64,000 bases of DNA, from positions 6,535,278 to 6,599,277 of the forward strand of contig JAJEKV010000040.1 of the NCBI GenBank assembly GCA_021234155.1, in the 5' to 3' direction. The notes below the pieces were generated by a model, which saw only the letters and a list, made by a program, of their open reading frames with translations, ran no database searches and was not told the DNA's origin. Positions 13,377 to 24,159 of this stretch are shown here, in pieces (the stretch's first letter is position 1; the number at the start of each line of letters is the position of its first letter). The stretch comes from Isoetes taiwanensis. Taxonomy: Eukaryota > Streptophyta > Lycopodiopsida > Isoetales > Isoetaceae. The position numbers were made by a program, and so were the translations under genes.

Positions 13377-14640
13377 GTGCCCATGGCAATTATTTACCTA
13401 AAGCTGATTGCCGATGAGAAGAGCCAAGGGGGGATGATTCTTGGTGAGATGAGATGGCATAAATCTCTAAACAAAATGGCATGGTCTTGGATGGCTCATT
13501 TGTATGGGATGCCAGATGACCTTAGACGACCCTCTGAGTGGGGGGGATTATCCAAACAACTGGTTGATGCTAAATGGCATAAATCTCTAAACAAAATGAC
13601 ATTTATCACCTATGGTAATGAAATCCCTTTAATCTATAGACCATACAATATGAATATTATTAGCAAATGCCAAAATCATTTGCCCATGAGCATGCCCTTT
13701 GGGCAACAGGAAAATGGGAGCTCAAATATCCAACTACAACATTGGTATACCTAACCTATCAACATTGGTATACCTAGCTTTTCAAAATTACTTCAATCCC
13801 CATAACCTATACTATAAAAGGCCTCATGAATTTTGTGAATAGAACATATATCTTCCTTCACACACATGAAAGCCTAAAAGGAATTGCCAACCTTAAGTAA
13901 ATTTTAAGTGCGCATGAGATATATTGAATGGTGGCTATGATAAATAAGTCATGCTTTGTGTATGACTGTATCATTTACTTAGGATATAATTTCTCCAATA
14001 GCAGTTCTAGATTGTATGCAAACATTCTTAATGACTTCTATATTATTCTCAGTTGTTGATTTTCAAAGGCTACATTACCGCCTATTCGAAAGTCTAAAGC
14101 ATAGATTGGTCTGAATCAAGAGCAGAACATGGCATATTGTTTTTTCAACTATTATTATAAAGAAAATACTCTGATCTAAAGGTAGTTTGAATGGACTAAA
14201 GCATAGGAGGGAAGTCAATGAAATCTCAACTAACATGGGAGGGAGACCTTTTGATATACGTGAAACTCACCTCTCCATTTAACACGTTGATGCAGTAGAT
14301 CATAGCTAATGAGCCATCTCCTCTGATCTATCAGTAATACTTTTATGAATATTTAACACGAAAACAGATCTAAGACTGCATCAAAATATACACAATTCAA
14401 TGACATGAAGGAGAGAACATGGGTTGGCATGTTGGGAATATTCTTAAACCCACTTTCAAACCGGCCACAACGTGGAATGGCACTTACATTAAAGACCACT
14501 AGGCAAAATCAAATCTTCAAGCAATAATACACGTGAAAATCATCACGCTAGGAGTAACATCCAATTACAAACTATCTTAACTACTCCAAAAAACACATCT
14601 GAGGGGGATAGTTAAGCTAGTAGATAGTTGGAATATTCCG
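13377..14640. repeat. Dispersed short repeats, no gene
   Basis: atggcataaatctctaaaca recurs at about 13456 and 13575, and caacattggtatacct at about 13738 and 13761. The 125-residue ORF at 13377-13754 simply runs through these repeats and has no motif. The remainder up to the expansin promoter shows nothing further. Confidence 0.4.
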
Positions 14641-14671
14641 CTGCCGTTGAGAATCTAGGGGATCGGGTGGG

Positions 14672-14681
14672 CTCTATATAA
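14672..14681 (+). promoter_or_regulatory. TATA box of the expansin gene
   Basis: CTCTATATAA sits about 260 bp before the ATG. A probable 5'-leader intron follows: donor GTGAAT at 14821 after ...CTGCAG, acceptor ...TACTACAG ending at 14931, nine bases before the start codon. Splicing it would leave a leader of roughly 125 nt. Confidence 0.5.
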
Positions 14682-14939
14682 CTCCAAGCTCTGGTTTTGC
14701 TCTGCATTGTACACTGCAGTTCTTATTATTCTTCTTGGGGGGCTCTGTTTCAGGATTGGGATTTGTTTTCACTCCTGGACCAGAAGCATCTTTGTGTTTT
14801 TTTTCTCTATCTCCCTGCAGGTGAATTTTCAGTATGCTCTTTGGAGTGTATTTTTTGGTCTTCTGTCTGAACAGTTTATGTTTTTGTCTTACAATTTGAG
14901 TAACTTAGCATTTTTTTTGTGTCTACTACAGATTACAGC

Positions 14940-16273
14940 ATGGCAAGAAGCTTCATGGTTCCATTGACCCTTGTAGCAATGCTGCATATTGTAACTGTGA
15001 TGGGATTTGATGAAGGAAACTGGCAAAATGCTCACGCCACATTCTATGGTGGGAGTGATGCTTCTGGGACCATGGGTAAGCAAGCATATTCTCTTGTTTT
15101 TTGTTCTATTCTCAGATACTATAAAATGTTGAAAGAAGAACAGGCTTCTAATTGAAAGCTTATGATGAACAGGTGGAGCATGTGGCTACAGCAATCTCTA
15201 CAGCCAGGGATATGGCACAAGCACTGCAGCCCTGAGCACTGCATTGTTCAACAATGGCTTGTCATGTGGAGCATGTTTTGAAGTAAGATGTGACTCAGAT
15301 CCACAATGGTGCCTTCCAGGCAGCCCATCTGTGATTGTCACTGCCACTAATTTTTGCCCTCCAAATGATGCACTTCCCAATAACAATGGAGGCTGGTGCA
15401 ACACTCCCTTAGAGCATTTTGACATGGCTCAGCCTGCATTTCAAAAGATTGCAGCCTACAGCGGAGGCATTGTCCCAGTAATGTACAGAAGGTCAGCTCT
15501 AGTTCCCCGTTGCTTATTTCTGCACTTCTTGAAAAAACCCAACTCCTGTTTCTATAGATCTTCAAAACCCAACTCATCTTTATGTAGATCTTTGAAACCA
15601 GTGCGTTTTTCTATGGAGTCTGAAACCCAGTTCATAGTTTAAGTTAACCTATAGGTAAGTTAGCTTTTGCTTCCACATATTTTTATAGATCCTGGAAACC
15701 TATTTGATCTCTTCATAACTACCTCATACTTCTATAGATCCTTGAGGAAACGCATATTTCTATAGATCCTGAAAACCAAACGCATATTCCTGTAGATCTT
15801 GGAAAACCCAATTCGTGTTTTTCTAGAAAGAAACCCATCATGTTCCTGTAGATCTTTGAAAACCCAACCCATCTTTTTTTGTAGTCTTGGAAACCCAACT
15901 TTGAAATGGTTTGGTCTTACACTTACAGTATCTTGTGACGCTCTCTGATCGAATATTTGTTAATTGCAGGGTGTCTTGTGCAAGAACAGGAGGGATCAGG
16001 TTCACCATTAATGGACATTCATATTTCAATCTGGTTCTGATCTCCAATGTTGGTGGAGCTGGGGATGTTAACTCTGTTTCCATAAAAGGATCCAACACAG
16101 GATGGCAGCCAATGTCCAGAAACTGGGGTCAGAATTGGCAGAGCAATGCCCTTTTAGATGGCCAGAGCCTGTCTTTTATGGTTACAACAAGTGATGGCAA
16201 GACTGTGACCTCCTATGACGTTGCCCCTAGCAACTGGCAGTTCGGGCAGACCTTCTCAGGGGACCAGTTTTGA
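14940..16273 (+). CDS. EXPA: Alpha-expansin, three exons, intact
   Basis: Exons 14940-15075, 15173-15491 and 15970-16273 have GT-AG borders in the two intron positions usual for alpha-expansins and join to 252 residues plus stop, the normal family size. The product is a secreted wall-loosening protein. Residues 1-22 form a signal peptide ([22 protein letters not shown]). The mature part has the ATFYGG and GGACGY blocks, the Cys-rich double-psi barrel, the HFD motif (LEHFDMAQ) and the C-terminal wall-binding domain with conserved Trp ([23 protein letters not shown]). The start is supported by the signal peptide. The stop TGA lies in TTTTGACGGAGG; in the next frame a short extension containing GGNFRV could be read, so an old slip at the very end is possible, but the encoded length is normal. 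An inverted partial copy lies at 60709-61245. Confidence 0.93.
15530..15905 (+). repeat. Minisatellite in expansin intron 2
   Basis: Roughly ten degenerate copies of a 28-35 bp unit of the form tctatagatcttgaaaaccc followed by aactcat. They fill most of the intron, leaving about 60 bp before the acceptor. A shortened array is kept at 61090-61225 in the inverted copy. Confidence 0.7.
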
Positions 16274-16600
16274 CGGAGGCAACTTCAGGGTCAGCTGTGG
16301 CGTTGCCCAACAAATTTGTGGCCTTGTAGCCCGCTGCCCTAAAATTGTCTCTTTGCTGTGGTGAGCTCCAAACACTTATGCCACCCGCAGTAATACCATT
16401 GACTTCGTTCTTTTTCAAAATAAAAAGAACACAAAATAAAAAAAGCAACTAAAACCTTATAGACTAGAATAGAATAAAATAGAATAAAGTTTTTTATTGT
16501 CCACGGAGGTCTTGCCGCCACCATTTTGTGCTTTTTAAAAGAGACAGGCAATATGAAGTATATATATGGAGTATCGGAAAAAACATATATGCATCCAACT
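16274..16600. other. Expansin 3' flank
   Basis: Transcribed-looking 3' sequence with aataaa-like words near 16420-16440 and 16470-16490 (usable poly(A) signals). It is shared in inverted orientation with about 59880-60105. Confidence 0.4.
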
Positions 16601-16679
16601 ACATGGACTACCGTGTTAAAGAAGAAGATGAAATATAGAATATAGAACTGCCCTGCAAAATCCAAAGGCTGGAGGAATT

Positions 16680-17330
16680 GAACCTCCATTTTGCATCAGC
16701 GCCTGTGGAAACCTGTGTAAAACCCTCTAAAAGGGTAAGGCTAAATGCCACTAGCACAGATGGACCAAGTTCTGAGCATGGCCATTTGCACCAAAATGCA
16801 AGGTCTGTCATTTGTGCAACTTCATCTTTTATTGCACCCTAATTTTGGGCTTTCAAACATGGATCTATATTTTCATCCAAAGCTTCAATTTGAACTTTTG
16901 CAACAAACAATGCTGCCAGATTAATCTCTCTCCTGTTTCTTGTCAGTTCCACTGCTTCTTTACGTGACAAATTGCTCTTATCCGTCAATTGGTAACAGTG
17001 TTGCTAATTTGACAATATGCATCTATATAACTAGGAGTTCCCTCTGGGGTAGTGCCTATCAGAAAACAAATCTAAACCGGGCACCAGTCTAGATAATCCA
17101 AAGTCCCCAACTCTAGCGTGGAACTCTGAATCTAAAAGAATGCTGGTAGATTTAATCTCTGTCATCCAAGTCGGCATCACAACTGGGGCAAAAACCTCAA
17201 CATGTTTTCATGGACTTGTTTACATAAGGGCAGCAGTTTTGGCATGGAAAGAGACAGCAATGACGTCGTGTCTCCTGTGCAAAAGTCCCCAAATCTGCCT
17301 TCGTCCTCCTCTATTTCCATACCATGCCCA
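16680..17330 (-). pseudogene. Receptor-like kinase relic (LRK10L-like kinase domain)
   Basis: Minus-strand pieces in order: IKSTSILLDSEFHARVGDFG, LSRLVPG (catalytic-to-DFG part of the kinase, about 17140-17060), then EAVELTRNRREINLAALFVA and KVQIEALDENIDPCLKAQN (C-lobe), as in LRK10L/WAK-type kinases. The HRD loop is lost (EIKST where HRDVKST is expected), and at least two frameshifts and one stop break it. No N-lobe or receptor part remains. The same relic is present inverted at 59090-59700, with its own extra stop. Confidence 0.7.
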
Positions 17331-17836
17331 AAAAAACAAAAAGAAAACCCCAAAAAGGAAACATAACCTCTAACCTCTAAATGAAATTAAGCTGCTCAAA
17401 CATGCACAAACATACGATTTTGCATATAGTACGCGCCAAGAATCATAGTCCCAACCATTCATGAAAGGCCCTCCCCTAATACAAAACGAATTGAGCAAAC
17501 TTAATTGGCAGGGCAGACAAATTAATCTAAAGGCTGGTTTTTTGTTAGTAGCCATGTGTTAATTGCATCTATCTCATGCCATAAATTTGTAAGCTATTGT
17601 ACTAAGCATGATTTCATTAATTGGATAGAATAACACAATTTTGAGAATTTCAAGCACAACTAATTTGCTTAAGCACAAATACTTTCACCTACTTCTTGAG
17701 CCCAAGATACATGTCACATGATACATATATCCATACAAATTATACATTATACTGGTACGTGTACATAATACTTGTACACGCTCAATAATGGCGCTACAAT
17801 GTACACCAATAATTCACATCAATAATTTTACTTGAC

Positions 17837-17844
17837 TATAAAAG
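17837..17844 (+). promoter_or_regulatory. TATA box of tandem gene 1
   Basis: TATAAAAG inside a 30-bp block (caataattttacttgacta...aaagcagctccattc) that is duplicated almost exactly before gene 2. It lies only 43 bp from the ATG, which implies a leader of little more than ten bases if this box is used. Confidence 0.45.
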
Positions 17845-17879
17845 CAGCTCCATTCGGTGGTAGAGGTCATTCATCTCCC

Positions 17880-18122
17880 ATGGCCTACTTGCCTCCTCGT
17901 CCGGAGCACATCCAAACCATCAAGTGCTCCATGAGCTACAATGATCTTGGTGAGTGCGTGAGAAAGGGTCTCAACCTTGATCCCTATCTGCAATCCAAAG
18001 CTAATGGTCCTGAGATTCGTTGCCGCGGGCTAACTCGTGTTGTGATCCACCTTATTTGGCTTCCTGATTGCGAGATCTATGAGCTGAATGCCATCACCTC
18101 AGCAGATGTTGATGATGAGTGA
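17880..18122 (+). CDS. Small protein of unknown function, tandem copy 1
   Basis: 80 residues from ATG 17880, no intron, no signal peptide or membrane segment. I do not recognise the family. Blocks shared with copy 2 are IKCSMSYNDL, LDPYLQSKANG, EIRC and HLIWLP, ending in an acidic tail DVDDE. Four cysteines are present. A longer reading from TTG at 17832 would run through the TATA box and is unlikely. The start is supported because promoter, ATG, length and stop are all conserved in copy 2. The 240-bp gap to the next promoter has nothing visible besides short AATAATTCACC repeats. Confidence 0.6.
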   Translation: MAYLPPRPEHIQTIKCSMSYNDLGECVRKGLNLDPYLQSKANGPEIRCRGLTRVVIHLIWLPDCEIYELNAITSADVDDE

Positions 18123-18368
18123 ATCAGTGATAATTTGTGTACCTATTAAGGATATAATGATATAAGCACTTCTGAAATATGTAAGGATGTATAAGCATAG
18201 TGAATATTATTTGATGTATCGAACCTGAGTAATTTGTAACGTTGTGCTCGTCGACCTCCACTTTTTCTGCAAGCAGTCCCTAATTTCAAGCACACCTAAT
18301 TTACTCAAAGTCCAATAATTCACCCCAATAATTCACCCCAATAATTCACCTCAATAATTTTACTTGAC

Positions 18369-18376
18369 TATAAAAG
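18369..18376 (+). promoter_or_regulatory. TATA box of tandem gene 2
   Basis: TATAAAAG in the same context as at 17837. It is preceded by four tandem copies of an 11-bp unit (caataattcacc type) between about 18312 and 18358; copy 1 has about two. Confidence 0.45.
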
Positions 18377-18411
18377 CAGCTCCATTCGTTGGTAGAGATC
18401 ATTCATCTCCT

Positions 18412-18654
18412 ATGGATTATTCGCCTACTTCTGTGCACCACATCGAGGCAATCAAGTGCTCAATGAGCTACAATGATCTTGTCGGTTGCCAAATAAGGGG
18501 TATTCTTCTAGATCCCTACCTGCAATCCAAAGCTAATGGTGCTGAGATTCGTTGCCCCGGGATAACCCGTATTATGATCCACCTTATTTGGCTTCCTGAG
18601 CGCAATAGCTATGAGATATCAGGGATCACCTCAGCAGGTGTTGAAGATGAGTGA
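18412..18654 (+). CDS. Small protein of unknown function, tandem copy 2
   Basis: 80 residues, same length as copy 1 with no indel. By codon-by-codon count, about 28 codons differ in amino acid and only about six are silent changes, yet the frame and the IKCSMSYNDL / LDPYLQSKANG core are kept. Three cysteines remain. It is intronless and unrecognised. The local duplication includes the promoter, so both copies are probably expressed alike. The pattern suggests functional coding sequence under changing selection. Confidence 0.6.
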   Translation: MDYSPTSVHHIEAIKCSMSYNDLVGCQIRGILLDPYLQSKANGAEIRCPGITRIMIHLIWLPERNSYEISGITSAGVEDE

Positions 18655-18786
18655 ATCAGAATTTCAGCAATATATAATATAGTGATGTTCTGGCATATGA
18701 CATATAGTAATGCATAAGATCACTTGTATTAATCTGAAATATGCAAAAAGTAATAAAAAATAACTACTTTAATGTACCTTGAAGAC

Positions 18787-21197
18787 TCAAGTTTCATCTC
18801 CGTCCTCTGAGGCCTCTTTGGCAAGTAATTCTTGTAATTGAGCCGCTACACTCGCAGGTATCACTACCATCTGAGGCTTGTCCTTGACTGACCAACCATA
18901 GTCTATGGTTTTGAGATGTTGATAACGCGGCCTGTCGTTCGGATTTGGCCTCCACCTTTTATGCCAACAGTCCCTATACGTTGTTCATAAGAGGTATCTT
19001 TTCTTGCTATCGGCTCCCACCAAGACGCAAACACCTCTTCGTAGTGGGGAAGAGTTGGGTCTTGCACAGGCTCCTCTTTAGCAAAGGCCATCCATGCAGG
19101 AGATGAGTCTCCTGGTCTAATGAGCAAGAGCATACTCTTCTTGACATCTTGGTAGGGATCGAATGTTTCAACTGGGTTTTGTGGTTTAGACTTTATAGGG
19201 CCGACATAGTGCGGACGTGTTATGTACTCGTCGAGCATTACTGACTCAGGCTCCATTAACACGGACTGTCTAGTGAGAGGCTAGAAGACTTTAATTTCTT
19301 GGGTTCCAGGTGGGACCTGTCCAAGTGCATGCATCAGAGTCGACCAGTAGTCAATAACCTCATTCATGTAGGCATTAGACCATGAGTTTACACCACCATG
19401 AGATATGTTTGCCCAATGCATCATGTACTTCGCCATGGACGAGCGCAAGGCACCCATATCCTTGAGGCTATCATATGGCTTCACAACCTTAGGTGTTCCT
19501 GTAGGTATTATTGGCATACCATCTGCATCTGCCTTCCACATTCTTATTCCATTCTCAGGGAGCTATTCTCGATGCCCTGGCCTCATCTTGTAATACGTAA
19601 ATGGCCATCCATCTTTCATGACAAATTTGAAGAGCAGGGGCTCCAGGTGCCCAATCAAGCGATCCTTCTGGTCTGGAATGTATCCTTTCACAAATGACTT
19701 CTAATCAGAAACTTCAATGACTAGGTACGGAGCCAGTGCTTTGGTACTACACTCTCAAAATAGCTGCATTAGTTCAGGAATGGTGAGTGCATCCGACCTG
19801 CGCAATAATGTTGAGTAATTCCCGAACAATGCATCAATGTCATCATGGGTGTGGCCGACCATCATAAATCCAAGCTGTATCTGATCAAAAACTCCCAGCC
19901 ATACAAGATAAAAAAGGTAGGAAAAGAGATATCTGTTCTTGTTCTGGCCAGAGCAATTGTCCAGTTGTAAATATAACCTTCTAGGTAGATGTTTGGGGTG
20001 AGCTGGAGCACTAGGAGGGGCCATAAATTCTTGTCCAGTGCTATTGACCTTTTTAGTCCTCAATGCCATAGTGTTGAGGACTGCTTGTCCCCATGCACAA
20101 TCAGGGCGCTCAGCTTCTCTTAAATGGCCCCAATTGTCTCTCGAAGCATCCTCCAAGGTTTTAAGCGTGTGGTTCAAGGACCCAATATGAAAATTAGAAT
20201 CATCCTTCCACAAATCTAGTGAAAAATGGCCCAGAGCCCCAATACCATGGCCATGCATCAATGCACCTGTCACACTTACTTTCAACCGTTCTTCTCTCCA
20301 CACTGATTTGGCTAACTTCTCCAATCTAGGTACCATTGTCTTGTTCTGATCCATCTTGTCATGAATGATTGTTAGAGCTTGCTCAGGAGCACGATGCGAT
20401 AAAGCTCTCCACGACCAATACAGGCTCCTACAAGAAATCTGTGCTGTCATGTGTGCTTTCCTCTCGATCTGCATTTCTCTTCTCTCAATTGGATCTCTTG
20501 TCTTAGCCATTTTCTCTTTTATTACAATACAGCTATTGCACTTGGAGAAAGCTATCCTCTTCCCAATTGCAAGCTCTGGGTGGTGTAACTTCCACCCCCC
20601 TAAGAATGATGATTGGGAGATGTGCTTGCCTGTCATCTCCACTACACTGGCATCCACCTCGTGGAGAATGTCCTTCTTTGTTAGGACAGAAGGGAGCCTC
20701 TTCACATTCGCTCTCACACCTTCATTAGTGATTTTTGACCTGTGGGGCATCGTCTCTGCATTCTCATCTATGTACATAGACAGTAGGGCATTTCCTGCTA
20801 GAGTGTGCGACCTTGGTTTCTTTGAGCCCGTATTACCATGTTCAGCAACTCTATGACCAGCAAGGAAAAGTTTACGCCACTTATTGAAAGTTGACATTGG
20901 AATGCTGTAAGCTTTTTGTCATGCTTTCAAGCATACTTGCCTGTTATTCAGCGTCACCTTCCGGACTTGCCCATTTTCTGAGCAAAGGTCAAGCATGTTA
21001 TAAGCAAAGGTGGTCCTGTCCGATGCACTCATGTTCCAAAAGAAACTTCGCATGCATTTGATCTCCCAGGTGGAGAAAAGTGCACAGCATCTGCGAATGC
21101 AGCAAATCGTTGACTTGAAGTCTAGAATAGAGGCCGCAGTGATTTTCTTATCAACCTTGCATGGGGTAGCAGGTGTTCGTGGTGTTTGATTTACCAT
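18787..21197 (-). pseudogene. DUF7869-type transposase-like gene, decayed by nonsense changes
   Basis: From ATG 21197 one frame runs about 2.3 kb with five in-frame stops (TGA 20919 and 19755; TAG 19701, 19563, 19281) and no frameshift until a one-base slip at about 18910; past the slip the C-terminus (YGWSVKDKPQMVVIPASVAA) ends at 18787. The core block LYLQLDNCSGQNKNRYLFSY followed by MMVGHTHDDIDALFGNYS is the signature of the DUF7869 group, RNase H-like proteins common in moss, fern and gymnosperm genomes; I infer a transposase. Upstream, a Cys/His-rich stretch may bind zinc. It lies head to head with the next gene, about 230 bp apart. All stops could come from C-to-T change (CAG to TAG, CGA to TGA), or G-to-A in TGG. 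Confidence 0.7.
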
Positions 21198-21429
21198 TCT
21201 ATAAGACCTCTTTCAAGTCTTAGGAACTTCCACTTGCATTGCATATAGTTCTACTTCGATATTCTGTTCTTTCACAGCCTTTATGAGAGTCAATACTGGG
21301 ATATTGTCAACTAACACGAAGGCATTTGACCACCTCACCAGATCGTGCAGTTGTGGCATTTCAGCACAAGCTCAACAGCTACAGTTTGTGGAATATATTT
21401 TGCGCTGACAAAACTATGATCCCTCTATC
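21198..21429. promoter_or_regulatory. Divergent intergenic region
   Basis: About 230 bp between two oppositely transcribed genes. No clear TATA box on either side; it probably holds both promoters. Confidence 0.3.
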
Positions 21430-22270
21430 ATGATCGCAAGCAAAGTAAATAAGCCTGCTAGTGGGAAGGGGTACCTAGGATATGGCTGGAACTTGCCATC
21501 TTATGATTCTTTGAGCCTGTCAGGGATAAAGTGCAATAGGGATATACTTGTTGGCTTCAGCATGCGTAGGAAGGGCCTTTCGGCTGATAAAAAACCTCCT
21601 TCCATTGCATTGAAGGCTACAAAGGACAACAAGATGCCTTCCAGAATGGACAAAACTAGTTGCAGGCAATTGCCAAGAAGAAAACCGTGATCCCATTGGC
21701 TCTTGCAGGTGAGCCATCGACTCCAAAAGAATCCTTGAGGTCATCTCCGCTGGTGCAGAATACAAATCCAGGCGGTCCAGCCGTTGTCGACCCCTCTGCA
21801 CAAACTATGCTTATTTTACTTCCAGTAAGGGATTCCCATACACAAGAGACACCTCTTCCCAAGAAGATAAGTACCTTCAAAATTAAACTTCGAAATTTAA
21901 ACACTGAAGAGACAGGGCAGCCCTCTACCTCGTCTACTCCCACCTCCTCTAACAACCCTTTGCCTACGACTTCCTTGTTAATTTGGCCATCTGTTTCACG
22001 TATGCCAGATGAATTAAGATTCAATCCGGATGAAGAAAAGAAGTTAGCTGAACAGACCGCCTCCAAGCTAGAGGAATTTAAAAGATTTTATCCTATGAGA
22101 GTGAATTGGTTCCAAAAGATCAGCATTTTTTATTGTGAGACAGCCCCTGCTAATCTAACTCATAGGGTTCGATCTAATGACCATGTACAGACACTAATCA
22201 GGAGTTTCAAGAGATGCCCAACAGAGGTTCTCACGCCTGCCGACGTTGTGCCATTTGACCCAGTGACAAG

Positions 22271-22345
22271 GTAAGGTTCATTGCATTTTTCCTCTGTTAG
22301 GCCGCCTGTTTACAATGCCTATTAACTGATGGGACATCAATGCAG
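22271..22345 (+). other. Intron in the ParB/methyltransferase-like gene
   Basis: GTAAGG donor at 22271 and TGCAG acceptor ending 22345; the join ACAAG|GAAATTAATC keeps the frame (T-R-K-L-I-T-W). A second GT-AG pair lies at about 22684-22748. Introns indicate a gene that has lived in a eukaryotic genome, not recent bacterial contamination. Confidence 0.6.
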
Positions 22346-23617
22346 GAAATTAATCACTTGGTCCCGTCCTGAGGAGCTCTTGAACAAAAAATTCTATATT
22401 ATTTCTGGTAATCATAGTATTTTTGCTGCACAGTCTATGATGGAAAATGTCGAACAACGGCTAGAATTTGCCAAAGCTTATGCAAAAAGAAGAAGCGGAT
22501 TTTGAATGGAAACCTATCCAATAAAGAGTATATTCAATTATTCATTCAGTGCAACGATATCATAGCGGATACAGTGTATAAGGAGCCACGAATTGAAAAG
22601 CTCCAGTAGTTAAGGAATCAGCATAAGGCCTATGGATGCCCTCCACAAGGCCCAACAGGCACAGCAGTCTCGTCAGCCTGGAAGGTAAAAACTTATTTTC
22701 AGCTATTGAAGATCGCCATCGCGATCCTGACCAGCTGTTGTTTGCAGGATTTTGTTGATGTAGCTACAACAACTTTGAAAGTTAAAGAACTCAAGGATGA
22801 AAAGCAATTCCTCTTCATGTAGGAGGAATCATGGAGTAAGCTTCTGGCTGTGGTTAACAAGTGGGCAGCACGCAAGCTGGCTGATGATCAGGGGGAACTG
22901 CCAGATAAGCCATCAAAAGGGTTCTGCAACAAGACATTCCTAAGATACCTTTGAGGAATGAATAATGCCAAGGTCAGCCAACTCATGGATGAAATTCTCG
23001 AAGGCAAGGTTTTCTTGAAAGTGCAGTCAGGTTATATAGGGCGGTTTGATTGCCGACAGAGGGCGCTGGACATCAGAACTCTATCGCTGATGCATCTGAA
23101 AAGCAATTGTCAATTGTGTTTCAGAAAAGCAATACAGGAGTTTTGAGGAATTGGCTATATCTTTTCCAGAACTTTCTGAACAACGGTTGCTGGATATAGC
23201 TGACACTGATTTCGATTACGTTAAAGCCAATTACAATAAGGACTCAGTGCAAGGCAATCTCCCCAGTGCTTTTTTGGAAGCCATTATCGCAATCATTAAG
23301 CTAGAAGAGGCAAGGGAACAGAAGGAGAAGAGGAACATCATGCACCATGTCACCGAGTCGGGGTATTCCCCGTTTTACGCACCTGTGTGTGAGAATGCAA
23401 CTATGATATTTATTGACATGCGTAGTTTCACGACGCTGTGGGAAGTTAAGAAATACACAGATCTATTTAGCAGGATTGCAAGCATGACAAAAGCTAAGGT
23501 TTATCACATCGTCATGTTCCTTAGATCTGCCCATTTGCCGAACTGCATGTACAACCAAAGTCAGATTCAAGGTAGTTCTCACGTTTCCCTTGGAGCTTAT
23601 AAAGAACAAGGCTACAG

Positions 23618-23637
23618 GGTAAAAGCACGTTAGGGTG
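23618..23637 (+). repeat. Left terminal inverted repeat of the 9.6-kb transposon
   Basis: GGTAAAAGCACGTTAGGGTG; an exact inverted match to 33200-33219. Similarity beyond 20 bp fades to a loose GGG/AATT pattern. Confidence 0.9.
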
Positions 23638-23914
23638 TCATACATTAGGGGGCAATTCATGTAAACTTTTGAACGGGTTGCTGAATTTTAAATGTACTTA
23701 TTTCATGTATAAATTTTGTCTTATATATTTAAAAGGGGCAAAATTCCGTTTGTTTGTAATTATGACGGTAGAGGCCCGGCGGTTGATCGCGAAAACTCCT
23801 GGAGGAAATTCCTCCCTCAATTTCCTCGGGGAAAATTCCCTCGAGAAAAATTTCCTTCCAAGAAAATTCCCAGATCGAACCAAGAAAGTAGAACACAATT
23901 TGAATTTTTTTCGA

Positions 23915-24048
23915 GGATCAGGAAACATGCAATCTGGTGATTTTGAAACTGAATGTGGCGATCAGGAAAACATGCAATCTGGTGATTTTGAAACCGAATG
24001 TGGCGTCGGGAGAACATGCAATCTGGTGATTTTGAAACCAATGTGGCA
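23915..24048 (+). repeat. Three 45-bp tandem repeats near the left end
   Basis: Three successive copies of a unit containing aacatgcaatctggtgattt then tgaaaccgaatgtggc, about 300 bp inside the left terminus. Subterminal repeats of this kind are typical transposase-binding regions in other plant DNA transposons; here that role is inferred. Confidence 0.6.
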
Positions 24049-24159
24049 AACATCGGATGGCATCCGTGAATTCAAAATTGTGAAGAGTAAACAACGGTGG
24101 CATCACGATAATTTCGAAAGTGGGAGAGATGAGAAAGGGAAAAAGAAGATGGCGAGAGC

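Noticed and set aside
13377-13754. 125-residue ORF as a gene
   Set aside because: Built from two copies of the same short repeat; no family feature.
17832-18122. 96-residue start at TTG for the small tandem protein
   Set aside because: The extra residues are encoded by the TATA box and leader; the ATG at 17880 is conserved in both copies.
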